Source of the DNA: Acidobacteriota bacterium
Lineage (GTDB): Bacteria; Acidobacteriota; Blastocatellia; RBC074
Direction: 5' to 3'
Assembly (NCBI GenBank): GCA_013140935.1
Contig: JABFSD010000929.1
Location: forward strand, 1 to 10,151
Length of the DNA: 10,151 nucleotides
The notes beneath the pieces are model-generated. The model was not told the DNA's origin, did no database searches, and saw nothing but the letters and a program-made list of their open reading frames with translations. Position numbers and translations under genes: made by a program. This document shows, piece after piece, positions 1-6,900 of this stretch (the first letter of the stretch is position 1; each line of letters starts with the position of its first letter).

Positions 1-1
1 G

Positions 2-1378
2 CGTAAACAGACACGCTCTTTCAAAACGCTGTTTGGCGTCGTCACGCTGAAGCGTCAGGGCTACGGCGGACGCGGGCAGGAGAGTCTGCATCCGCTGGAT
101 GCGCAGTTGCAGTTGCCGCCGGAAAAGCTTTCCTATCCCTTGCAACGGCGCGTCGCGGAAGCGGCGGCGAAAGAGTCCTTTGACGAAACCCTCGCGACCG
201 TTAAGCAACAGACGGGTGTCGGCGTACCCAAATGGCAGGCCGAACTGGCGGCGCAACGTGCCGCCCAGGATTTCCCGGCTTTTTATGCACGGCAGGCGGC
301 GCACTCCGCAGAAGCGGCGGCCACCACCAGCGAGATTTTGGTCGTCACCTGCGACGGCAAGGGCGTACCGATGCTCAAAGACGATCTGCTACCCGCGACG
401 CGGGCGGCGGCGGCAGACCGGCAGCCGCGCTTGCCGCATCGGCGCAGCAAGGGCGAAAAGGCGCACACGAAACGGATGAGTACGGTGGCGGCGGTCTATA
501 CGATTGCGCCGCAAGTGCGTACGGCGGAGGACATCGTGCGCGGCTTGCAACCGGTGCAAGGCGAAGCGCGTGCGCGTCCGCGACCGGAAGACAAGCGTGT
601 GTGGGCGAGCCTCAAACAGCCGCCGGAGAAAATCATCGAGCAGGCCTTTGACGAAGCGCAGCGACGCGATCCGCAACGTAGCAAAAAATGGGTAGCGTTG
701 GTGGATGGCAACGAAACGCAATTGGGCTTGCTGCTGTGCGCGGCGAAAAGTTACGGCGTGAAACTGGAGATCGTACTGGATGTGATTCACGTATTGGAGT
801 ACTGGTGGAAAGCCGCCTGGTGTTTGCACGAAGCGGGCGATGGGCGTGCCGATGCGTGGGTGAGCCAACGACTGGCGGACCTCTTGCGCGGGCGCAGCGC
901 GTTAGTCGCGGCGGCCATGCGACGCAGCGCGACTTTGCGCAAGTTGAGTACGCGGCAACGCGCGCCGTTGGATAAATGCGCGGACTACTTGTTGAAGTAC
1001 GGTGCGTTTCTACATTACGACCGCTATTTGGCGGCGGGTTATCCGATTGCCAGCGGCGTGATCGAAGGCGCGTGTCGTTATCTGGTCAAAGACCGGATGG
1101 AGCGTACGGGAGCGCGCTGGCGGCTGGACAGCGCCGAAGCGGTACTGCAATTGCGCGCGCTGCGTGCGAGCGGGGACTTCGAGGCGTATTGGGAGTTTCA
1201 TTTGGAACAGGAATACCAGCGCCACCATCAACGGCGCTACTTTGAAGGGAGGGTGCCTACGCCCAAGGCTGCGGCAGTTACTCAATCGAAAGAGGCGGGC
1301 TCCGCATACGTGTCGACATTAGTTTCTACACAAGTCTGTAAGTTCTTTGTTTTCAATAACGGCGTATTTGCCCGATGA
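2..1378 (+). CDS. ISKra4-family transposase, 5'-truncated by the window edge and with a MITE-altered C-terminus
   Basis: This is a DDE-type transposase that would move its own insertion sequence. The frame is open from base 2, so the true start lies outside the window; the TTG at 107 is only an internal codon. The upstream part reads FGVVTLKRQGYGGRG followed by ESLHPLDAQLQLPPE, a stretch typical of ISKra4 transposases. Likely catalytic acidic residues are the Asp of CDGKGVPM (codon at 353), the Asp of LVDGNETQ (codon at 704) and the Glu of SGVIEGACRYLVKDRMERTGARW (codon at 1064, quoted in part: VIEGACRYLVKDRM). The conserved part ends near EFHLEQEYQRHH. The last 20 residues and the stop come from an inserted 114-bp MITE. 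Without it the frame would run VSNRAPLRLVK and stop at 1465-1467. The catalytic core looks intact, so the protein may still work. The family call is from motif recognition. Confidence 0.85.
   Translation, partial: RKQTRSFKTLFGVVTLKRQGYGGRGQESLHPLDAQLQLPPEKLSYPLQRRVAEAAAKESFDETLATVKQQTGVGVPKWQAELAAQRAAQDFPAFYARQAAHSAEAAATTSEILVVTCDGKGVPMLKDDLLPATRAAAADRQPRLPHRRSKGEKAHTKRMSTVAAVYTIAPQVRTAEDIVRGLQPVQGEARARPRPEDKRVWASLKQPPEKIIEQAFDEAQRRDPQRSKKWVALVDGNETQLGLLLCAAKSYGVKLEIVLDVIHVLEYWWKAAWCLHEAGDGRADAWVSQRLADLLRGRSALVAAAMRRSATLRKLSTRQRAPLDKCADYLLKYGAFLHYDRYLAAGYPIASGVIEGACRYLVKDRMERTGARWRLDSAEAVLQLRALRASGDFEAYWEFHLEQEYQRHHQRRYFEGRVPTPKAAAVTQSKEAGSAYVSTLVSTQVCKFFVFNNGVFAR
1309..1316. repeat. 8-bp target site duplication, left copy (MITE)
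   Basis: CGTGTCGA directly abuts the left inverted repeat of the MITE and is repeated exactly at 1431-1438. The match stops after 8 bp on both sides, so the insertion point is unambiguous. Confidence 0.9.
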
Positions 1379-1430
1379 ACTGTAAGTCCTTTGGAATCAA
1401 TACCCGTTATGACTTGTGTAGAAACTAATG
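1317..1430. mobile_element. 114-bp MITE-like non-autonomous element
   Basis: The element is bounded by perfect 20-bp terminal inverted repeats (1317-1336 and 1411-1430, outer sequence CATTAGTTTCTACACAAGTC). It is flanked immediately on both sides by the perfect 8-bp direct repeat CGTGTCGA (1309-1316 and 1431-1438). It has no coding capacity of its own. The 74-bp interior carries two imperfect copies of a roughly 23-bp direct repeat. These are the hallmarks of a miniature inverted-repeat element moved by a transposase that makes 8-bp target duplications. The termini do not match those of the ISL3 element nearby. It sits inside the 3' end of the ISKra4 transposase frame and supplies that frame's new stop codon at 1376-1378. 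Confidence 0.9.
1336..1402. repeat. Internal direct repeat pair of the MITE (1336-1358 and 1380-1402)
   Basis: CTGTAAGTTCTTTG (1336-1349) and CTGTAAGTCCTTTG (1380-1393) differ at one base. After three differing bases both continue with TCAATA. Overall 19 of 23 positions match at a spacing of 44 bp. Each copy begins just inside, or a fixed distance from, the terminal repeat, which suggests either transposase-binding sites or an ancient internal duplication. Confidence 0.75.
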
Positions 1431-1438
1431 CGTGTCGA
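1431..1438. repeat. 8-bp target site duplication, right copy (MITE)
   Basis: Exact copy of CGTGTCGA at 1309-1316, directly abutting the right inverted repeat. Joining 1316 to 1439 rebuilds the pre-insertion transposase end. Confidence 0.9.
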
Positions 1439-1508
1439 ACCGCGCTCCTCTCAGGTTGGTAAAATAACCAGAAAGTGTCGTTCTAAAAGAGCCGCACCCT
1501 ATTGAATT

Positions 1509-1512
1509 GGAG
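1509..1512 (+). promoter_or_regulatory. Ribosome binding site GGAG setting the start at 1519
   Basis: GGAG lies 6 nt before ATG 1519. An upstream in-frame TTG at 1507 overlaps this site and has no ribosome binding site of its own, so ATG 1519 is the preferred start. Confidence 0.65.
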
Positions 1513-1518
1513 AAACCA

Positions 1519-1888
1519 ATGCACACAGAACTAACCAAATTAACAAGCTCAATTGAGGGAGTACAAGCCAAAGCTAAATGGTACAAGCAAACAGCGATCT
1601 GGGCGCTTTTTGTGTCCATGATTGCGCTTACTCTTTCTCAACTGCCACCAATTAAGACTTGGATCCCGAAATATGATTTAAGCGCAGAGATAAATAACTC
1701 TTTAGGCGTACCGCTTTGGATAGGTATACCAGGATACAAGCTGTTCATTGATTTAAAGAACACAGGAAATCGCAGTCTGGATATTTCAAATTTCGAACTA
1801 GACGTAACTTATCCGAATGGCACTCATCGTCGCATCGAATCGCGCACTTACTTGAAGGAGTCACCCGGCCAGCAAAACTCTATAAATT
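1519..1888 (+). pseudogene. 5' half of a membrane-anchored protein gene split by ISL3 (residues 1-123)
   Basis: I do not recognise the family. The encoded N-terminus has a short polar helix, then one hydrophobic segment (about residues 25-41, QTAIWALFVSMIALTLSQL) likely to be a membrane anchor. After it comes a beta-rich, Ig-like region (FIDLKNTGNRSLDISNFELD). The gene sense ends at 1888, where the ISL3 element begins; the ORF then reads on through the IS terminal repeat and stops at 1966-1968, giving a 150-residue truncated product. Deleting the IS and one 8-bp duplication joins this half in frame to 3263-3705. The product may still be made but lacks the C-terminal domain. The segment is visibly AT-richer than its neighbours, which suggests foreign origin. 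Confidence 0.85.
1881..1888. repeat. 8-bp target site duplication, left copy (ISL3 element)
   Basis: TATAAATT directly precedes the left IS terminus and is repeated exactly at 3255-3262. Eight bp is the usual duplication length for ISL3 elements. Confidence 0.95.
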
Positions 1889-1933
1889 GGGTCTTTGGGA
1901 ATTGCTGTGGAATGCCCCAAGATATAGTGGTCA
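1889..1933. repeat. ISL3 left terminal inverted repeat
   Basis: Forty-five bp, matching the reverse complement of 3210-3254 at 38 positions. The outer 14 bp (GGGTCTTTGGGAAT) are perfect and an inner block GTGGTCA is also conserved. Confidence 0.9.
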
Positions 1934-1952
1934 GTAAACCCAAACTATTCTC

Positions 1953-1957
1953 GGGAG
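1953..1957 (+). promoter_or_regulatory. Ribosome binding site GGGAG of the ISL3 transposase
   Basis: GGGAG sits 7 nt before ATG 1965 and supports that start. It lies inside the interrupted host frame, whose stop TGA (1966-1968) overlaps the ATG. Translation of the truncated host gene could therefore couple to transposase translation. Confidence 0.65.
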
Positions 1958-1964
1958 CAGCACC

Positions 1965-3209
1965 ATGACGATTCCGATAGAAGAGCTATTGAACATCCCG
2001 CACATTCGCGTTACGAAAGTGGACTACGACCAAGACCAAATCGAATGTGACATAGTTTCCACGCGGGGTTATGCGCTCTGTCATCAGTGTGGACAAAAAG
2101 CCACGGAATTCTTTGCCCAGGGCGAAAAGGTGTCACTGCGTCATCTGCCGCTTTGCGGACGGCAGGTGCTACTGTGGTTCCACAGCAAACGCTACCGCTG
2201 CACGCATTGCCCCGGCGGCGTCACTACCACGGAGCGTCCCGCCTGGTCCGACGCCAAAGGCGGTTACACCCAAGCCTTCGCCGAATTCCTGCTACTCGAA
2301 CTGGTCAACAGCACCGTGCAGGATGTTGCCTGCAAGCACCGCGTCACCTACGAGGCGGTGCGCGGCGTGTTGCAGCGCTACGTGCGCGGCGAGGTGGATG
2401 GGGAGAAGTTCACGACCTTGCGCATTTTGGGTTTGGATGAAATCTCGTTGCTCAAAGGACACGGCGATTTCGTGACCATCGTCAGTGCGCAAGATGAGCA
2501 GGGGAAACCGCAGGTACTCGCCGTCCTCAAAGGGCGCGAGAAAAAGACCGTCGTCGAGTTTCTTCAAACTATTCCGGCGCGGTTGAAAAAGACGATTCAA
2601 GAAGTTTGCTCTGATCTTTACGAAGGCTTCCTGGGCGCGGTGGAGGAAGTTTTGCCCGACGCACGTCTGGTCGCGGATCGTTTTCACGTGACCAAGCTGT
2701 ACCGTGCGGCGGTGGACACCTTACGCAAGGTAGAAATGAAGGAACTCAAAGGCTTGCTCAAAAAAACAGAATTCGCGCATCTCAAAGGCGCCTTGTGGGC
2801 CTTGCGCAAAAAGAGCGAAGACCTTGAACCGGAAGAAAAAGAAACGCTCGACTTGCTCTTTGAATGTTCGCCGGAGTTACAACAAGCTTATCGTTTGCGC
2901 GAGAAACTGACGCGTTTGTTTGACAACGAAAAGCATACGAAAGAATCGGGTCGCCAAGCCCTGCGCCGCTGGATGACCGCAGTCAAAAACAGCGGACTGA
3001 CTTGCTTCGATAAATTTCTGGCCACGCTGGAACACCGGATGGACATCATCACCAATTACTTTACCAACCGTACGACGAGCGGCTGGGTTGAAGGTTTGAA
3101 CAATAAAATCAAGGTACTCAAGCGCCGCTGTTACGGCCTGCGCAGCGTACCCAACCTGTTTCGCCGCATCTGGCTGGACTTAAACGGCTATGAGGAATTC
3201 GCCCATTGA
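1965..3209 (+). CDS. ISL3-family transposase
   Basis: This 414-residue DDE transposase has the full layout expected for ISL3. The N-terminal zinc-binding region has two Cys pairs, CHQC (C39, C42) and CTHC (C79, C82). A helix-turn-helix-like region follows at about 105-140 (STVQDVACKHRVTYEAVRG). The RNase-H-fold core has likely catalytic D158 in ILGLDEIS, D217 in VCSDLYEGF, and E376 in TSGWVEGLNNKIKVLKRR; an additional family motif DRFHV is at 238-242. Length is normal for the family and no frameshift or missing motif is seen. The start ATG 1965 has a good ribosome binding site and overlaps the stop of the truncated host ORF. It should cut and rejoin at the 45-bp inverted repeats flanking it. 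Confidence 0.95.
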   Translation: MTIPIEELLNIPHIRVTKVDYDQDQIECDIVSTRGYALCHQCGQKATEFFAQGEKVSLRHLPLCGRQVLLWFHSKRYRCTHCPGGVTTTERPAWSDAKGGYTQAFAEFLLLELVNSTVQDVACKHRVTYEAVRGVLQRYVRGEVDGEKFTTLRILGLDEISLLKGHGDFVTIVSAQDEQGKPQVLAVLKGREKKTVVEFLQTIPARLKKTIQEVCSDLYEGFLGAVEEVLPDARLVADRFHVTKLYRAAVDTLRKVEMKELKGLLKKTEFAHLKGALWALRKKSEDLEPEEKETLDLLFECSPELQQAYRLREKLTRLFDNEKHTKESGRQALRRWMTAVKNSGLTCFDKFLATLEHRMDIITNYFTNRTTSGWVEGLNNKIKVLKRRCYGLRSVPNLFRRIWLDLNGYEEFAH

Positions 3210-3254
3210 TGACCACAAGATATTGGGGGCTTCCACGGCGATTCCCAAAGACCC
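3210..3254. repeat. ISL3 right terminal inverted repeat
   Basis: It starts at the base after the transposase stop codon and pairs with 1889-1933 (38 of 45). The outer end reads ATTCCCAAAGACCC. Confidence 0.9.
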
Positions 3255-3262
3255 TATAAATT
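3255..3262. repeat. 8-bp target site duplication, right copy (ISL3 element)
   Basis: Exact copy of TATAAATT at 1881-1888. Removing it together with the IS restores one continuous host frame across the junction (SINFPLTS). Confidence 0.95.
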
Positions 3263-3705
3263 TCCCATTAACGAGCATAAGATTAAACGCCGGTGAAAAA
3301 TGGGCCGAACTAATAGGATTTGAGCCTATGCGAACTCCAAAAGACGAAGACGAAATGAATCGTATTGCCCAACAAATAGCACAGTCTATTTTTAAGAAAA
3401 AAACTGACATTGCTCCCTCGAAACAGAACCTCTATGCTTACGATAAAGCTGACGAGAAGGCCGCTGCTGAAGCTATACGATTCTTTTATTCACGTTTTGA
3501 CCTACAAATTGGAACCTATAAGGCATCATTGTTTTGTAAAATTAACGGAAAGGAAACTAAATTAAAGTCATTTGAATTTACGCTATATGACTATCACATT
3601 AACACCTTTAAGTCTCAACCTGAAGATTATAAATGGAGTTTTGGAATTACCGGCCCCCCTGCTCCACACAAACAAGTTTGGACACTTATTTCTAAGCTTG
3701 AATAA
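3263..3705 (+). pseudogene. 3' half of the ISL3-split membrane-anchored protein gene (residues 124-270)
   Basis: This is the displaced C-terminal part of the gene that starts at 1519. Joining base 1888 to 3263 keeps the frame and gives 813 nt, or 270 residues plus stop. The junction reads QQNSINFPLTSIRLNAGEKW. The fragment has a short alpha-helical acidic/basic stretch (about 3335-3400, EDEMNRIAQQIAQSIFKKK). A beta-rich end follows (FDLQIGTYKASLFC, FEFTLYDYHI), consistent with a second extracytoplasmic domain. The family is not recognised. No convincing start codon with a ribosome binding site remains, so the half is probably silent unless read from the IS. It shares the AT-rich character of the 5' half. 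Confidence 0.85.
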
Positions 3706-3724
3706 AATATCTTCAAGCAAACTG

Positions 3725-3866
3725 AACCATGGCATTGATGGTTGCGCGGCGGAATCACCGGAACACGGTGCTAAACCCCTTCAGGGCTGGTCAAACAATT
3801 CGCACCCGTACCGGTGGTTCCGCTGAAGCTCCACCACCGGCTAATTTCTGGTCGCGCCTCTGGCGC
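3725..3866. other. Hairpin-rich intergenic segment with alternative pairing
   Basis: The gap 3706-3956 holds no gene I can support. It holds clustered inverted repeats: AACCAT/ATGGTT (3725-3730/3738-3743), CACCG/CGGTG (3756-3760/3766-3770), CCGGTGGT/ACCACCGG (3811-3818/3833-3840) and GCGCC/GGCGC (3854-3858/3862-3866). In addition GCGGAATCACCGG (3749-3761) can pair with CCGGTGGTTCCGC (3811-3823), extending to 15 bp over 3747-3761/3811-3825 with two G-U pairs. This long stem excludes two of the short hairpins. It may be an intergenic repeat family, a terminator/attenuator-like region or a structured leader of the gene at 3957. No T-run marks a standard terminator. Confidence 0.5.
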
Positions 3867-3945
3867 TGCAAAACATATCAACTGCACGGCTGACTGGCGT
3901 TGCGCGTAGCATCCGTCATCGGTCGAATTCTGATAACCACAACGC

Positions 3946-3949
3946 GGAG
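3946..3949 (+). promoter_or_regulatory. Ribosome binding site GGAG setting the start at 3957
   Basis: GGAG lies 7 nt before ATG 3957. The frame is open back to TTG 3900, but the ATG has this site and directly precedes a signal-peptide-like sequence, so 3957 is preferred. Confidence 0.7.
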
Positions 3950-3956
3950 AGTTGCT

Positions 3957-6900
3957 ATGCCCTACCTTCGATGCAAACGAATTTTCGTCCTTTCATTTGT
4001 GCTGGCTTTGAGCGGAGTGTTGCTTTGGCTGCAACAGAGCGAAGCGGGCCAAGCTACCAAAACGGCTGCGCCATCATTGTTGAGTGCAAACATCGCCTTG
4101 AGCGGCAAGTGGGAAAAGCGCCTGATGCTGCAACGCGGCGAAGCGTTCGACGTGTCGGTCAGCTTGCCGCAGCCTTCTGCGCTGCCTGCGCACGGGCGTG
4201 TAGCCGTGCAATGGCGTCTCGTCGAAAGCAAAGAATCGTTGCCGCAAGTCAGCGGACGTAAGGCGGATGCGTTTGGCATTTACACCGCGCCGACGGCGGA
4301 TTGGCGCAAGGTTTTGCACGCGCTCGATGCAGATGTATACACCGCCTATCGCGCGCCGGTCAGTGGTGTTTATGCTTTAGAGATTGCGCCTGTCACTGAC
4401 GAAGCCACTGTGTTTGAAGGCGCGCGTTGGCGCGAAGAAGGCAGCGCGCCGAATGCCGTCAGCTTCCCGCGCGTAACGCCGTGGCCTGTGGGCAAAGCCG
4501 TTCCGCTGGCTATCAATCTCACTCCAATCAAACTAACTGAATCACAAGGCACGTTCATTGAGACGGAGCCGAACGATACGCCGGAGCAGGCTCAAGCCCT
4601 TAGCTTTGCTGATGAAGCGAACATTCAAGTCGCGCGCGTCAATGGCGGAGCCGACGACATTGAGTATTTCGACAACGGCAAGGTCGGCAAGTCGGGCGAT
4701 GATTGGTTCACGTTTAAGTTCGCGGGCGCTGAGCCGCGTTTGCTGACGGCGTATCTGGCGATTGCCGACCATACGTTGGCGGCGCAAACGCGCTGCTATA
4801 CGCGCGATGCGAGCGGCAATCTGATTGAATACACCGAAGGCCGCAACGAGAACGAGCGCGTGCATCAGCAAAACGAACCGCATCGTTCGGCGATTGATCG
4901 CGTCGTCAAACCCGGCGGCGTTTATTGGCTGCGCGTCGAAGCCAACGCGCCCGGTTATGAACTCGAAGTGCGTTTGTTGAAAGCCGCGCCTTATGACGAC
5001 CCGCGTCTGGCCGTGCGGCAGGCGATGTATGACCACCTGGCGCAAACCGATGCGTGGCTGACCAATCGTCCGCGCGGCGCGAGCGTTGAGCGGCGCATCC
5101 GCGAGACGGGCAATTTGATGGGTACGCATTGCATGAGTTGCCACACGCAATCGGGCGTATGGGGTACGGCGGTTCCCATCGCGCAAGGTTATAAGCCCGA
5201 AAACATTCAGAGCTTCCGCCGCCTCGTCAACGTGATGTATGAGTCATTGCGGCCTACGAACTATTTGAAGGAGGCCGCGAACAACACCAGCCTCACGCCG
5301 CTGGATGTAGGCGACGGCCCCGCCGGTACGCGCGTTGCCGGACATAACGTATGCACCGCCGAACGCGCCGTCGCGCCGCGCAAGTTGCATTCGATGCAGG
5401 CGATTCGCGCGGCGAACCATACGTTGCAAACCGCCGACCCGTCGGGCATCAACGCCGCCGGGCCGGGTTCCAACGTCGGGCAATCAGTTGTGTATAGCTA
5501 CGCCGGAGAGATTTTGTATACGGCCTGGAATCGCACGCAGCATCCGCGTTACTTGGCTGCGTTGGAAGAAAAAGCCGACAAGATGCTGAGCGTCGTGCCG
5601 CGTTACAGCGACGACCTGTCGCATCGCATCGAATTTTTCAAACGATACTTTCCGGCGGATTACGTCACGGTGAATGCGCGCGCGCGACAGACTTATGCGA
5701 ACTTGCCGCCGCAACCTACGCCTTATCCAGTGCCTACGCCGCGCGAGGATGGACAGCGCGTAGAGCCGCCGCCCGCAGTCTTTCCTGTCTATAAGCTCAA
5801 GACCGCTGACGAAGCCGCCGCGCTGATGCCGCGCATTCAAGAGACGCTCAACCAAGACGAAGCGCGTTTGCGTGCGATTCAAAACGCCGACGGTTCGTGG
5901 GGTTTTGATCCCGGCAAGTCTTCAAAGGAAGAGGGCGGCGACAAGTGGAAGACGAATGGCGATTACGACCCCGCGCCGACGGCGTTGGCGTTGATTGCGT
6001 TGCAGGCGTTGGGTTACGACGACCGCGATGCGACGGTGGCGCGCGGCGTCAAGGCCTTGCTCAAACAGCAAGACCCTTACGGACGCTGGAACAAAAACGC
6101 GCTGACGGGCTTTGTGACTACGTCGTATGCGATGCACGCGCTCTCGCGGTTGTATCCGGCGACGCCTGTCAAACCATTGCGCGCCGCGTTCGTTCCGCGT
6201 GCGAATGAAACACTGCCTCAAACCATCGCGCGCGTACGTGCGCTATCGCATTCAGATGATGCGGCGCTGATTGATTTGATGTTGCAGGCTACGACGCACA
6301 ACAGCGCGCAGGTGCGTTATTGGGGCGTGATGGCGTTGGGCGCAGTTCATCAATCACAAGGCGTGACGGCGCTGATTCGCGCGATGGGCGACCCGGTCAA
6401 GATGGTACGCGACGCGGCGGCGTGGGCGATGGAACAAACGCTGCTCGACGACACGGGCTTTGACTCGGTGTTCGCGGCTTATGCGACGGGCAATGACGCT
6501 ACGCGCGAAAGCGTGATGAAAGCGTTGGGCATGCGCGCCGATGCCGTGTTGACGAAACCGCGCGTTGAGCTAACGCGACTGACCAGCCTGTTTGATAAAG
6601 CCTTGAACGAAGACGCGCACCCTGCCGTTCGTGCGTGGGCGGCGAAGGCTGCGTGGCAATGGTGGACGTGGAATCCGCCCGTGCGCGCGGCGCTCAACGA
6701 AGCGTGGGTGAAAAAGCTGTTGGCGGCTGAGAGCAATGCGCTGGTCGAGAATGCGTTTCGCTATCACAGCCACGCGCTCTTTATCACTACCGGCCACAAA
6801 GCCAATCCCAGCGAAGAGCATCAGTACAAAGAATTGACGCCGCTCTTTAACGCGCTTGAAGCCAAACTCGATGACGCGACGCTGCCGACTGCGATCAAAG

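Larger units (their letters stand above)
1..1499 (+). mobile_element. ISKra4-family insertion sequence, right portion, with tentative right end near 1499
   Basis: The element begins outside the window, so its left inverted repeat and target duplication cannot be seen. The proposed right end is the stretch AGAGCCGCACCC ending about base 1499. It lies shortly after the ancestral transposase stop (1465-1467) and just before the ribosome binding site of the next gene. This boundary is inferred from position and end-like composition only. It would be confirmed by finding the matching inverted repeat upstream of the window. Confidence 0.4.
1889..3254 (+). mobile_element. Complete ISL3-family insertion sequence, 1366 bp
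   Basis: Both ends are seen directly. The left terminus starts GGGTCTTTGGGAAT at 1889, and the reverse complement of the right terminus starts identically at 3254. The inverted repeat runs about 45 bp (1889-1933 and 3210-3254) with 38 of 45 matches. The element is flanked by the perfect 8-bp duplication TATAAATT and carries one full-length transposase gene. The transposase stop codon (3207-3209) directly abuts the right inverted repeat, a very compact layout. The intact repeats, duplication and gene point to a recent, probably still active insertion. It interrupts the membrane-protein gene at 1519-1888 / 3263-3705. Confidence 0.95.

Noticed and set aside
107..109. TTG as the start of the ISKra4 transposase
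   Set aside because: The frame is open to base 2 and the upstream residues match the family, so this is an internal codon of a gene cut by the window edge.
1336..1402. Spaced direct repeats as a CRISPR remnant
   Set aside because: Only two imperfect units, located inside a MITE, with no cas genes nearby.
1317..1430. MITE as a derivative of the ISL3 element in this window
   Set aside because: The termini differ (CATTAGTTTC versus GGGTCTTTGG); only the 8-bp duplication length is shared.
1966..1968. ATGA overlap of the 1519 ORF and the transposase as evidence of an operon
   Set aside because: The overlap arose by IS insertion: the host frame ends by chance inside the IS, so it is not an evolved operon.
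3900..3902. TTG as the start of the large exported protein
   Set aside because: No ribosome binding site; it would put 19 residues ahead of a normal signal peptide. ATG 3957 has GGAG at proper spacing.
3900..3936. Promoter for the large gene (TTGCGC with downstream TGATAA)
   Set aside because: Spacing is wrong and neither box is close to consensus; not supportable.
4542..5186. Long minus-strand ORF (214 codons) inside the large exported-protein gene
   Set aside because: It is Arg-rich with no recognisable domain and lies opposite a well-supported gene; GC-rich codon structure produces such open antisense frames.
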